A DNA stretch of 64,000 nt from an uncultured Bacteroidales bacterium. GTDB lineage: Bacteria; Bacteroidota; Bacteroidia; Bacteroidales; F082. Position numbers and translations under genes: made by a program. Positions 16,687-25,192 of this stretch are shown piece after piece (the first letter of the stretch is position 1; each line of letters opens with the position of its first letter). The stretch is from the NCBI GenBank assembly GCA_937902805.1, contig CALEMB010000103.1, forward strand, positions 8,694-72,693, in the 5' to 3' direction. The notes under the pieces were generated by a model. It did no database searches, was not told the DNA's origin, and saw only the letters and a program-made list of their open reading frames with translations.

Positions 16687-17978
16687 GATTTTTGGGTTTT
16701 GGTGATGAAACAACCGTAAAACACGATGACAAAGAAGCAGATTAATGGTAAAACAAAGCTCAAATTCACCGAGGCAATGCTTCCTATACCACTGCCATCT
16801 ATGATACGGGCTTGCAAAGGAGGTAATACCGAGCCGCCCAGGATAGCCATGATGAGCCCTGCAGCACCCAGTTTGGCATCTTCACCCGTGTCGGTCAAGG
16901 CGATGCCATAAATGGTCGGGAACATGAGACTCATGCATGCCGAGACCGCCACTAAGCAATACATTCCTGCCCTGCCGTCAAGGAAGATGACACCTAGCAA
17001 TAAAACAGCGCCAGCAGTTCCCAAATAAGTAAGCAATTTGGACGGGGAAACATATTTAAGCAGGAAAGTGCAGATAAAGCGGCTGGCGCAAAATATGGCC
17101 ATGGCAACGATGTTATAGCGTTGTGAAAGTACCTCGGCAGCTTGTTCCGTCATGCCTTCGTTCATGAAGACGCGTGTGCCGTATTGGATGATGAAAGTCC
17201 AGCACATGATTTGCACACCAACATAGAAAAACTGCGCTATCACGCCATAACGGTAAGGTTTGTTTTGCCAAAGACGTTTCACTGTCGGACCAAACTTCTG
17301 ATCCGTGGTTTCTTCTGTTTTGGCTTGTGTCTTCACCAATAACAAGATGACCACAAAAAAGACCACCAAAACAGCGCCAATGATGACGTATGGACGACTC
17401 AACACAGCAAGATCCGCGTTCTTAATGGCTTCAAATTGTTCGTCGTTGAGCAAAGCACGTTCTTCTGTACTCAACGGGTTGAGTTTCGCTTGGATGAACT
17501 TCATGGCTATAAACATACCCGCCAACGAGCCAATAGGATTAAATGCTTGGGCGAGGTTGAGACGACGCGTGGCCGTGTCTTTGTCACCCAAAGAGAGAAT
17601 GTAAGGATTGGCTGTGGTTTCAAGGAAAGAGAGGCCACAAGTGAGTACAAAATAAGCGATCAGGAAAGGATAATAGTTGCCTGTTGCCTTGGCGGGGATG
17701 AACATCAACGCACCAAGTGCATAGAGTCCAAGTCCCATTAATAGACCAGCTTTGTAAGAGTACTTGCGCACAAACAAGGCGGCGGGTAAAGCCATGCAAA
17801 AATATCCGCCATAAAAAGCTAGCTGCACCAAAGCGCCGTCTGTGACGCTCATGCGGAAAATCTTGGAAAAGGCTTTCACCATGGGGTTGGTGATGTCGTT
17901 GGCGAAGCCCCACAGAGCAAAGCAACAAGTCACCAAGCTAAAGGCCAAAAGGTATTTCTTTTCTACTATTTTGTTCAT
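16683..17978 (-). CDS. fucP: L-fucose:H+ symporter family MFS permease
   Basis: 431 residues with 12 predicted membrane helices. It matches the FucP branch of the major facilitator family: FALWGFANDITNPMVKAF near the N-terminus, FLETTANPYILSLGD and RLNLAQAFNPIGSLAGMF. It would import L-fucose, or a related sugar. The start overlaps the stop of the kinase gene by 4 bp and the stop overlaps the mutarotase start by 4 bp, so the three are one operon. Confidence 0.88.
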   Translation of the reverse strand: MNKIVEKKYLLAFSLVTCCFALWGFANDITNPMVKAFSKIFRMSVTDGALVQLAFYGGYFCMALPAALFVRKYSYKAGLLMGLGLYALGALMFIPAKATGNYYPFLIAYFVLTCGLSFLETTANPYILSLGDKDTATRRLNLAQAFNPIGSLAGMFIAMKFIQAKLNPLSTEERALLNDEQFEAIKNADLAVLSRPYVIIGAVLVVFFVVILLLVKTQAKTEETTDQKFGPTVKRLWQNKPYRYGVIAQFFYVGVQIMCWTFIIQYGTRVFMNEGMTEQAAEVLSQRYNIVAMAIFCASRFICTFLLKYVSPSKLLTYLGTAGAVLLLGVIFLDGRAGMYCLVAVSACMSLMFPTIYGIALTDTGEDAKLGAAGLIMAILGGSVLPPLQARIIDGSGIGSIASVNLSFVLPLICFFVIVFYGCFITKTQKS

Positions 17979-19144
17979 TTTCTTCTGATTTTAAGTGCAA
18001 CAGCTTCTTGATGCTTTTGACAGAATGAAGTAGCCTCTTTGACCACGCAAGCCAAATAACCGCCACCACCGGCACCAGGCATTTTCCAGGCCATCACATC
18101 ATCCATGGTGGAGTATTTGTCAATGTAGCTTTGCACCGACCCTTGAATCATGGCAGGGAACATGGCCGTTTGAGCGTTAAAAGAGGCTTTATAGGCTGCT
18201 GCAAACGCGGTCAAATCTTTGTTCATAATGGCAGTCCAACAATCATCGGCAGCTTGAGCTAAAGCCTTAACTTTCGGCTCGGTGATATCCTTGCCTTCCA
18301 CTACCGAACAGCCTGGACGACGCGGCTCCATAGGAATCATAACCAAACTGTTTTCAAGCCAACTTAAAATGGCTTCGTCTTGACAGGTCTCGATTTTGAT
18401 TGGCCAGTAGAGTTTGTCGTAGTAATGTCTTACCAACCCTGGCATACAGATGCCGATGCTGTCTTGTGCTCCACTGATGATGCCGTCGCTGCGCTCAGGG
18501 TCGTTTTCAAAGCAAAAGACGAGTTTGGCAAGCGTCTCGGGGTCCATTTCGGGAAGTTGCATGGGCCAGATTTTCTTGATGGTATTGCGTGTTGAGGTAG
18601 AGAGGCCGCAACGTTCGCGTATTTCAAATGTCGGCTCCAACGAAATGGTAATCGCCCAACCAGGAGCAAAACACGAAACATACGGCTGGTCGATCCAAGT
18701 GCCGGCCAAGTCCAATCGTGTAGGTATCTGACAAAGGTCGCGTTTCAATGACGTTGATGAACGCGCTTCCAAGCCTTCCGAAGGTGTGCGTTGTAGCACC
18801 ACGTATTCTATGCCACGCTCCTCACAAAAACGGCGTTTCTCTTGCGAGGAACCATCTTCGTTGACTACAAAAATGTCGGGTTTCAAGCGATCTACTGTGC
18901 CTATGAAATCCATTACACCATCACCATCGTTGATAAAGGCATCTTTCACATAACGGATGGCCTTCACCATAAAAAGGCGTTCCTTTTCGGGATAGAGCGT
19001 CTTGTGGTTCTTGTAGTGCAGTATAGTCATATCTGAGCCTATGCCAACGTAGAGGTCGCCATATTGCGCCGCCTGCCTGAAAAACTCGACATGGCCACTG
19101 TGCAGCAAGTCGTAACAGCCTGAGACAAATACTTTTTTTGTCAT
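17975..19144 (-). CDS. nucleotidyltransferase-GHMP kinase fusion of the fucose operon
   Basis: 389 residues from the ATG (MTKKVFVSGCYD). Residues 1-135 are a small cytidylyltransferase-like domain with the HxGH motif HSGH (15-18) and the ARSSTSLK end motif (127-134). Residues 141-389 are a GHMP kinase of the COG2605 type with PTRLDLAGTW (141-150), a possible ATP loop GLSTST (180-185), GAQD and the C-terminal PGAGGGGY. Together with fucP and the mutarotase it could phosphorylate L-fucose and form a nucleotide sugar, a compact alternative to the larger Fkp enzyme; this is inference. The HxGH domain usually makes CDP- or ADP-linked products, so the nucleotide is open. Confidence 0.75.
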   Translation of the reverse strand: MTKKVFVSGCYDLLHSGHVEFFRQAAQYGDLYVGIGSDMTILHYKNHKTLYPEKERLFMVKAIRYVKDAFINDGDGVMDFIGTVDRLKPDIFVVNEDGSSQEKRRFCEERGIEYVVLQRTPSEGLEARSSTSLKRDLCQIPTRLDLAGTWIDQPYVSCFAPGWAITISLEPTFEIRERCGLSTSTRNTIKKIWPMQLPEMDPETLAKLVFCFENDPERSDGIISGAQDSIGICMPGLVRHYYDKLYWPIKIETCQDEAILSWLENSLVMIPMEPRRPGCSVVEGKDITEPKVKALAQAADDCWTAIMNKDLTAFAAAYKASFNAQTAMFPAMIQGSVQSYIDKYSTMDDVMAWKMPGAGGGGYLACVVKEATSFCQKHQEAVALKIRRK

Positions 19145-19161
19145 AGCGTCTAATTTTGCCG

Positions 19162-19169
19162 CAAAGATA
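19162..19169 (-). promoter_or_regulatory. promoter of the fucose operon
   Basis: TATCTTTG on the minus strand, 17 bp upstream of the fusion gene. Confidence 0.6.
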
Positions 19170-19191
19170 AGGAATTGTTCACCAAAAACAA

Positions 19192-19809
19192 TCAAAGTTG
19201 CGTGACTTCCGCTAAGGCAGCCACAAAATACCAACGACCATTGCTCTCGCAGTAGCATTTGTAACGGGTGCGTTGTTTCTCCCCTTTTTGGAAAACGAGA
19301 CCGTTTTTCAACATAAATCTAGCGCCATCTGACAGGCTTTCCACTGTGGTCGCAGTGGTGGTGTTTTTGTCATATTGTCGCAGCACCCGTTGCAGGTTCT
19401 GGTCAGCAGTGCTGCTGGCTTTGATATGCTGTAAGTGCTTTTGCAAGGCATCAAGAATTTCTTGTGGAAAGATGCTTACGATCATAAAAGGCTGTAACAA
19501 AGATGCAAACTGGTTTTGCCATTCCGTTCCATGGGGCTGCACCCTTCGTGATCCATATTGCTGATACACATCATAATGCGCCACCTCATGCAGATAGGTG
19601 ATGAGCATTTGGTAGGGGTTCAAGTCATAATTAAGGGTAATGGTGCAGATGCCGTTTTTCGTCCTTGGTGGACGAAAATCACCTAACTTGGAATTGCGTG
19701 GCCGCTTGAAATGCAACATGAAACGTCGCTGTGAATACACCTCGCCCACCATCGTCACCGATGTCTCAGGGAAGTAGCGTTTCAACAGTTCCAGTTCCTC
19801 AGCCTTCAT
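19192..19809 (-). CDS. SprT-like zinc metalloprotease-domain protein
   Basis: 205 residues. TYLHEVAHYDVYQQYG (about 68-83) contains the HExxH zinc site of the SprT-like family, and PHGTEWQNQF supplies the expected third-ligand region. The C-terminal part (about 140-205) has KNGLVFQKGEKQRTRYKCY but only one cysteine pair in place of the SprT zinc ribbon, CYC. Substrate is unknown. The start overlaps the preceding small lipoprotein gene by 11 bp. Confidence 0.8.
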   Translation of the reverse strand: MKAEELELLKRYFPETSVTMVGEVYSQRRFMLHFKRPRNSKLGDFRPPRTKNGICTITLNYDLNPYQMLITYLHEVAHYDVYQQYGSRRVQPHGTEWQNQFASLLQPFMIVSIFPQEILDALQKHLQHIKASSTADQNLQRVLRQYDKNTTTATTVESLSDGARFMLKNGLVFQKGEKQRTRYKCYCESNGRWYFVAALAEVTQL

Positions 19810-19978
19810 CGTTGTGCAGCAGTTCGTATTCTAAGGTTTCCTGTGGAGTATAACTCCACTTGGTGCAGGAGTTGCAATGCCGAGGAGCACGACGGCGACC
19901 TGGTACTTCCTTGGTTTTGCAGGAAGAGGCTACGAGGGTTAAGCCTAACAGTAACAATATCAATAGTTTCTTTCTCAT
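19799..19978 (-). CDS. small lipoprotein with a CxxC-KWS motif
   Basis: 59 residues from the ATG (MRKKLLILLLL) that overlaps the envC stop by 4 bp. A lipoprotein signal peptide ends at cysteine 20 (TLVASSC). The mature part is only ~40 residues, basic (PGRRRAPRHC) and with HCNSCTKWSY, a Cys-x2-Cys pair. Short lipoproteins of this pattern occur next to cell-division or envelope genes in Bacteroidales. Function unknown. Confidence 0.65.
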   Translation of the reverse strand: MRKKLLILLLLGLTLVASSCKTKEVPGRRRAPRHCNSCTKWSYTPQETLEYELLHNDEG

Positions 19979-21252
19979 TGCGATAACCAATTTGCCGGGT
20001 CTTGTCGGCTTTGTTCTTTGAGGAGTTCGAAATGCAGTTCGGTCTTGTTTTCGGTCTTGTTGGTATGGACCGTGCCGAGGTTTTGCTTGGTCTTCACCTT
20101 GTCGCCGCGTTTCACCATGACGTCTTCAAGGTTGGAATACACCGTGAAATATTCTCCATGGCGCAAAATCACCACGGTGTTGGCGCCTGTCAGCTTGGTG
20201 ACACTGGCCACTTCACCAGCGAATACGGCACGTGCCTTGGCACCATCAATAGTGGCGATGTCGATACCGTTGTTGGTCACAATGACCTTGTCAGACACCA
20301 CGGAAGTATGTTTACCATAAGAAGATGAAACCACACCACGTTCCACAGGCCAAGGCAGCTTGCCCTTGTTGCTGACAAAGCTGGTCGATAGTGTCTTCTC
20401 ATCAGGTGTCAGTGCCATACCTTTTTCTTTCGGTGCAGGTGCAGTGGTCTTGCCCTGGCTTTTGTTTTTTGCCGCCTCTTCCTTGCGCTTTCTCTCCGCC
20501 TCTTCGTTGGCCTTTCGGATTTCCTCTGCGATAATGTCGTCGATGGCTTTCTGAAGCTTTTGTGCCTGCTGTTGCTTGTTATTGATGTCTTGCTGTATGC
20601 TACCTTCTTTTTTCTTCAGGTTGGCCACTTGGCTGTTGAGTTCTTCCTTTTCTTTCGTAAGTTCTTCCTGCTGTGCTTTCTCGTCTTTCAGCATGGCGGC
20701 TTGTTCCTCGCGTGCCTGTTGGCTGGCTTTCACAGCATTGCTGATTTCCCGTTCGGTGTTGGCGATTTGGTCCATCTTTATCTTTCTGGCATCGGTGAAC
20801 TCACGGATATAACGCAGCCTGCGGAAGGCTTGGTTGAAGTCTTTTGAGGCGAACACAAAGCCCAAAAGATTGTAATTGTTACGGTTTTTGTTGGCGAAAA
20901 CAATCATCTTCGCATATTCCTTCTGTAGCTTGCTGAGGGTGGAATTCAACGTTTTGATGTTGCTTTGTCCGGCATTGATTTCTTCATCGAGGACGACAAT
21001 CTGCTCATTATAAGCCTTGATGAGTTTTTCCCTTTGCTTGATTTTCTTGTTGAGAATCGACACCTCGTTAAGGGTCATCTCCTTGTCTTTGGTGGTCTTT
21101 TTCAGCAGTTGATTGGCGGTTGAAATCTCGTTTTGTAACGAGGTGATTTCACTCTGCAACTGCTGTTTCGACTTGCCTTTCGTTTTTTGTCCAAACGATG
21201 GGTAGGCCAAAGCCAACGACAACAAAACCAATATGATAGGCAATCTCTTCAT
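19975..21252 (-). CDS. envC: EnvC-like murein hydrolase activator (LytM/M23 domain)
   Basis: 425 residues. A signal peptide (1-21) is followed by a long coiled coil (about 25-255; QQLQSEITSLQNEISTANQ, shortened) and a C-terminal LytM domain from about 300: WPVERGVVSSSYGKHTSV, GIDIATIDGAKARAVFAGEV and the VILRHGEYFTVYSNL strand. The usual HxxxD and HxH zinc ligands are replaced (for example GIDIAT instead of GIDIAAPxG, YS instead of YAH), which fits an activator rather than an active peptidase. It acts in the periplasm on amidases at division. It overlaps the DUF4292 gene upstream and the small lipoprotein gene downstream by 4 bp each. Confidence 0.85.
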   Translation of the reverse strand: MKRLPIILVLLSLALAYPSFGQKTKGKSKQQLQSEITSLQNEISTANQLLKKTTKDKEMTLNEVSILNKKIKQREKLIKAYNEQIVVLDEEINAGQSNIKTLNSTLSKLQKEYAKMIVFANKNRNNYNLLGFVFASKDFNQAFRRLRYIREFTDARKIKMDQIANTEREISNAVKASQQAREEQAAMLKDEKAQQEELTKEKEELNSQVANLKKKEGSIQQDINNKQQQAQKLQKAIDDIIAEEIRKANEEAERKRKEEAAKNKSQGKTTAPAPKEKGMALTPDEKTLSTSFVSNKGKLPWPVERGVVSSSYGKHTSVVSDKVIVTNNGIDIATIDGAKARAVFAGEVASVTKLTGANTVVILRHGEYFTVYSNLEDVMVKRGDKVKTKQNLGTVHTNKTENKTELHFELLKEQSRQDPANWLSQ

Positions 21253-21809
21253 TTCATTTTCGGCAACAGAATACGCTCCATTTTATCGGTGATTTTCAAA
21301 GGAAAGGACGTTTCTTCATCCAATTGTACTTTGTTGTATTTCACTTTGGCGGAATAGTTGCCAAAGGCGAAGTTCTTCAGCAGAACTATTTGGTTTTCAA
21401 CGGGAGGAACGCCTTCATTATTGTCCAAAAGCAGAGTTTCAATCCAAGGCAAACCAATAGGCATTCCAAAATGTTGAGCAACATCAGCCAAAGGTTCAGC
21501 CATATAGGTCTTTTCCAATCGGTTAATGACCCAAACGGAATCAGTGCTAACTTTGACGCGTGCCACTTCCACGCCCATTGGGGCCGTCAAGCTGAGCCAA
21601 ACAAGACTGTCTTTACGCATCCTCAACTGACCAGACAAATCATCGAACGACAATCCACTGCCTTCAACTTGTATATCAAACTTGGCGGTTAGCCATTCAA
21701 ATGACTGCTGTGGCGTAGGCTGTACCATTTTTTTGCGCGCGGAACAGGAAGAGGCCAGCACCGTGATGCTAACTAACAGGATTGCTATTTTTGTTTGGCG
21801 TGACATCAA
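21249..21809 (-). CDS. DUF4292 lipoprotein
   Basis: 186 residues with a lipoprotein signal peptide (cysteine 22, VLASSC). FEWLTAKFDIQVEGSG, DDLSGQLRMRKDSLVWLSL and RVKVSTDSVWVINRLEKTY match DUF4292, a LolA/LolB-like fold found in Bacteroidetes beside EnvC. It probably takes part in lipoprotein or LPS traffic to the outer membrane, but the family is uncharacterised. It overlaps envC by 4 bp. Confidence 0.8.
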   Translation of the reverse strand: MMSRQTKIAILLVSITVLASSCSARKKMVQPTPQQSFEWLTAKFDIQVEGSGLSFDDLSGQLRMRKDSLVWLSLTAPMGVEVARVKVSTDSVWVINRLEKTYMAEPLADVAQHFGMPIGLPWIETLLLDNNEGVPPVENQIVLLKNFAFGNYSAKVKYNKVQLDEETSFPLKITDKMERILLPKMK

Positions 21810-21816
21810 ATGGAAA

Positions 21817-22998
21817 TTAAATCTTTATACCAACGGTAATCTCCATCATGGACGCGTGGGCGAATTGGTGGGCCTTGCAATCGATGGCGAGGAAAAGTCC
21901 TTCCAGTTTCGGGAAGTTGTATTTCATGCCAACTCGCTGATAACAACGTCCTTCTTGGTCATGCAAGCCTGCGTGTTTATGTAGGTAGATTCCGAAATTG
22001 CCAAACACGGTGAAATTGCCGTAGTAGAATTGCTGCAAAAAACTGAGACCACAACTGAAGGCGTCGTAATGTCCATATTCGTCTATTGTTTCGTCGCCAT
22101 AGAGAATGCGCTCAAATTGTTCCACGCGCTGAAGATATTCACGGTCGGTGTGATACAAATCGAGGTTGACACCCGAGGAGACGTGTGGAAGGTAACGGAA
22201 ATTAATGTTGCCCCCTGCGGTCAGGATGGGCCAGGGCGTACTAGTGCCAAAGACTTCCCATTCGGTTATGCTTCTGTGAAGGCCGCCACCGACATAGAAT
22301 TCTCCATAGACAAAGCGCTCCTTCGGCCACAACTCAGGCTCATATTTGCGGGGCGGAGGAGGCATATTGTAATAGCGTAGCGAGAGGCTCGCTCCAGTTC
22401 CATTCAGACCACGGTTGGGACACGAAAGGTAGCCTGTCGAACCATGCTCAACATGTATGTCAGCACCTATTTCCCATCGCTCGGTGAACCGAAACTTCGC
22501 CTTGAGGCCAGCCCGTGCAAAAATAAGCAAGGGTGACGATACAGCGGTGTTCAACGGATTGTTGTTGGAATCATGGATGACATTGCTGAGCCCGAAGCCG
22601 ATTTGCCCGTCGAAACCTATCGAGATCCTTTTGGTCCTAAAAAAGTCGCCTTCCATAAAGCCAGTCATGTTGACGACGCTTCCCAAGCGTGATTCTTCGT
22701 TATACTTCATGGTAGACAATCCCAACCAACCAAAGGAAAAGCCGACGTTGGGGTATCCATATAGTCTGGCGTATGGATGGTCGTTCTCGTTTGTTTGGTA
22801 ACCGATACGCACATCAGCGACGGGATAGCGATAACTCGCCAACATTTCATCGTAACCGTCAAAAGTATTGACAACAGTTCCCACGCCTCCTTGCACAGCA
22901 ACATTCCAATGGCGTTGGGCATGAAGCAAGTTTCCTGTCATTGCCAACCCAAACAACATCATTCCTGCAACGGTTCTATATAGTCTTCTGCTTCTCAT
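21817..22998 (-). CDS. outer-membrane barrel, PagL-like acyloxyacyl hydrolase family
   Basis: 393 residues from the ATG MRSRRLYRTV; a TTG four codons earlier is less likely. A signal peptide (about 1-28) leads into many amphipathic strands. YARLYGYPNVGFSFGWLGL, FDGQIGFGLSN and the C-terminal FLAIDCKAHQFAHASMMEI resemble the Bacteroidetes branch of the acyloxyacyl hydrolase (lipid A deacylase PagL) family, where a His-Ser pair acts (HASM here). The length is greater than classic PagL. Substrate and activity are inferred. It starts 13 bp after the TPR gene stop. Confidence 0.55.
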   Translation of the reverse strand: MRSRRLYRTVAGMMLFGLAMTGNLLHAQRHWNVAVQGGVGTVVNTFDGYDEMLASYRYPVADVRIGYQTNENDHPYARLYGYPNVGFSFGWLGLSTMKYNEESRLGSVVNMTGFMEGDFFRTKRISIGFDGQIGFGLSNVIHDSNNNPLNTAVSSPLLIFARAGLKAKFRFTERWEIGADIHVEHGSTGYLSCPNRGLNGTGASLSLRYYNMPPPPRKYEPELWPKERFVYGEFYVGGGLHRSITEWEVFGTSTPWPILTAGGNINFRYLPHVSSGVNLDLYHTDREYLQRVEQFERILYGDETIDEYGHYDAFSCGLSFLQQFYYGNFTVFGNFGIYLHKHAGLHDQEGRCYQRVGMKYNFPKLEGLFLAIDCKAHQFAHASMMEITVGIKI

Positions 22999-23011
22999 GT
23001 TCGATATCAAA

Positions 23012-24739
23012 TCACTTCTTCAATTTATTGATAATTGCATCATAATGCTTGGTATAAGTCTCGTCAGGCTCTTTCAGCAGTTTCAAGGCTTTTTTCATGT
23101 ATTTCTCCGCTTCCCTATAGTCGCCCTTCATGTAAAGTACCCAGGCGTAGGTATCTAAATAAGTCGGGTTGTCGGGTTCCATAGTGATGGCTTTCGTCGA
23201 CATCTCAAAGGCTTTGTCCAAGTCTTGGTTTTTCAAGGCGAGATAATAGGCGTAGTTGTTAAGCACCAGCACATTGTCTGGGTCGTTGCGCAGCGTGCGT
23301 TCATAAGCATCGAAGGCTTTCTCCTCGTCGCCCACTTCGTGATAAATGTCACCCAAAAAAGCGTCAAAATTGGCCATCTGAACCTTGTCTGAAGTATATC
23401 TCCTACCCTTTTCCAAATACATAATGGCATCGTCATTGTTCTTCAGAACAGCGCTGGCGACACCGGCATACCAATAGAACACCGGTTGCATGGGATAGTA
23501 TTTCAGAGCTGCGATGGCGAGGTCGCGCACAGCTTCGTTTCCATTAAGCCTTGATTCGCAGATGATGAGGTTTTGCCAAGAATAAAAATCGGTGCTATCG
23601 ATGCCCAACGACTTCTGATATAATGCTTTGGCTTTCACGGCATCCTCTTTCATGATATAGTAGGAGCCAAGAATCAAATAGCCGAGTTTGTTGTCGGGAT
23701 AGGTCTCAACGAAAGCCTCGCCACATAGCTTTGCCTGTTCGTTGATTTGTTTGGAGTTCTGGTTTTTCTCAATCCAATAGTCGTAGATATTGGTCTTGGT
23801 GTTGAGGTCAAGGTTTTTGTTGCGGATGGCGGCCAACAACTCCTCAAAAGCCTTTTCCTTGTCGCCGTTGTTCTCGTAAAACTCCAACAAGGAAATGTTA
23901 ATATACGGGTCGTTGGGATTTAGCTCCTTGATTTTCTCGTAGGTCTTCAAGGCTTCCTTGTTCTTGCCCGTCTCGGCATACATCTGCGCCAACATGCTGT
24001 AATAGCGCGGGTTTTCTGGGTTCTCCTCTACCAGTTTTTCTAGCTCTGCAACCAGTTTTTTGTTGTTGCCTTGTCTTTTGTAAATGCCCAGCTTTTGTTC
24101 GGTGATAATCTCGTTTTTTCCGACTTGCTGTTCCAATAAATCCATCTTTTTCAAGGCCTTGTCGTAGTCTTCGGTGATGAGATATACATCGATGAGGTCG
24201 CTAAGCATCTCGGGGTCGTCGGGATACTTGGCGGTCAAGTTTTCATAGAGTTTGGTGAAGTCGTCGTATTGCTCTAGATTGCGGTAGAACATTCCAAGAC
24301 GTATTTGGTACCATTTATTGTCTGGGTCGATTTCAGTGGCCCGTTGGATCATGTTGAAGGCATCTTCAATGCGCCCCACATTGTAGTATTGTTCGCTTAG
24401 TTCAAACATCGAAGCGGCATCATCGGGCAAGTAACGAAGGGCTTGCTCAAAGTTGCGAATGGCGCCTTCGGTGTCTTCACGGTACTTGCTTTGAAGACCG
24501 TCCGAAAAATAAGTGGCATTTTTGCGTTTGTCGGGCAGCTCTCGAAACATGGAGCCTGTATCTTGGGCTGCGACACCTAAGCAAATGAAAAACAAGAGCA
24601 AAAAGAGTACTATAGGCCTTTTACCGTCATGGCGGAGGCACATCCGCCATCTCCCAAGCACAAGGGAAAGCCTTTCTTGCTTAGGAGATTGCGGGTCAAG
24701 CCCGCAATGACGGGTAAGGGTATAAAAAGATTTATTCAT
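23012..24739 (-). CDS. exported TPR protein with a repeat inside its signal peptide
   Basis: 575 residues. The ATG (MNKSFYTLT) lies 13 bp after the dut stop. About 15 tetratricopeptide repeats fill residues 80-560 (for example YSMLAQMYAETGKNKEAL and NYAYYLALKNQDLDKAF), a form common in Bacteroidetes periplasmic scaffold proteins. The signal peptide is odd: its hydrophobic core (IVLFLLLFFICLGVAAQ) begins only at residue ~44, because a palindromic repeat encodes residues 10-39 (RHCGLDPQSPKQERL and on). Without it the N-terminus would read MNKSFYTLT-KRPIVLF, a normal signal peptide. Cotranscribed with dut. Confidence 0.8.
   Translation of the reverse strand: MNKSFYTLTRHCGLDPQSPKQERLSLVLGRWRMCLRHDGKRPIVLFLLLFFICLGVAAQDTGSMFRELPDKRKNATYFSDGLQSKYREDTEGAIRNFEQALRYLPDDAASMFELSEQYYNVGRIEDAFNMIQRATEIDPDNKWYQIRLGMFYRNLEQYDDFTKLYENLTAKYPDDPEMLSDLIDVYLITEDYDKALKKMDLLEQQVGKNEIITEQKLGIYKRQGNNKKLVAELEKLVEENPENPRYYSMLAQMYAETGKNKEALKTYEKIKELNPNDPYINISLLEFYENNGDKEKAFEELLAAIRNKNLDLNTKTNIYDYWIEKNQNSKQINEQAKLCGEAFVETYPDNKLGYLILGSYYIMKEDAVKAKALYQKSLGIDSTDFYSWQNLIICESRLNGNEAVRDLAIAALKYYPMQPVFYWYAGVASAVLKNNDDAIMYLEKGRRYTSDKVQMANFDAFLGDIYHEVGDEEKAFDAYERTLRNDPDNVLVLNNYAYYLALKNQDLDKAFEMSTKAITMEPDNPTYLDTYAWVLYMKGDYREAEKYMKKALKLLKEPDETYTKHYDAIINKLKK
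24625..24712 (-). repeat. 88-bp palindromic repeat inside the TPR gene
   Basis: The outer ends CGTCAT and ATGACG are complementary, and two inner hairpins (GGCGG-AGGCACAT-CCGCC and TTGCGGG-TCAA-CCCGCAA) are visible. The length is not a multiple of three plus frame breaks, since translation runs through it without a stop. CGTCATTGCGGGCTTGACC is a repeat type seen in many bacterial genomes. Confidence 0.8.
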
Positions 24740-24752
24740 GATACTAGTGTTT

Positions 24753-25190
24753 TCAGTTTTTTCCAGTATGACCAAAACCGCCTGCACCTCGTTCCGTCTC
24801 CGACAGCGTTTCCACTTGAACGGTCTCGGCTTGTTCGCACTTGGCAAAGACCATCTGCGCAATACGGTCGCCGCTGTTGATGACAAACGCCTTGTCCGAC
24901 AAATTAATGAGGATAACACAGACCTGTCCACGATAGTCGGCATCCACAGTGCCGGGCGAGTTCAAGACACTGATACCGCTCTTGATGGCCAAGCCGCTGC
25001 GGGGTCTTACCTGTCCTTCGTAGCCTTCGGGGATTTCCATGTAAAGTCCTGTGGGCACCAAGATGCGTTGCATGGGTTCAAGGGTGATGGGGCCTTCAGG
25101 CAGATAGGCACGAAGGTCCATGCCAGCGGAGTTTTTGGTCTCGTAAGCGGGCAAGGGGTTATTTGAGGTGTTTACGATTTTGAGTTGCAT
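24753..25190 (-). CDS. dut: dUTP diphosphatase
   Basis: 145 residues, the usual length. All five trimeric dUTPase motifs are present: [27 protein letters not shown] (with the catalytic aspartate), GDRIAQMVF and the C-terminal [10 protein letters not shown]. It hydrolyses dUTP to dUMP and pyrophosphate, keeping uracil out of DNA and feeding dTMP synthesis. It lies 2 bp after the flippase gene stop. Confidence 0.97.
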   Translation of the reverse strand: MQLKIVNTSNNPLPAYETKNSAGMDLRAYLPEGPITLEPMQRILVPTGLYMEIPEGYEGQVRPRSGLAIKSGISVLNSPGTVDADYRGQVCVILINLSDKAFVINSGDRIAQMVFAKCEQAETVQVETLSETERGAGGFGHTGKN

Positions 25191-25192
25191 AA

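Noticed and set aside
24739..24943. 68-residue N-terminal extension of the TPR protein upstream of its ATG
   Set aside because: It lies entirely inside dut on the same strand in another frame and has no signal peptide.
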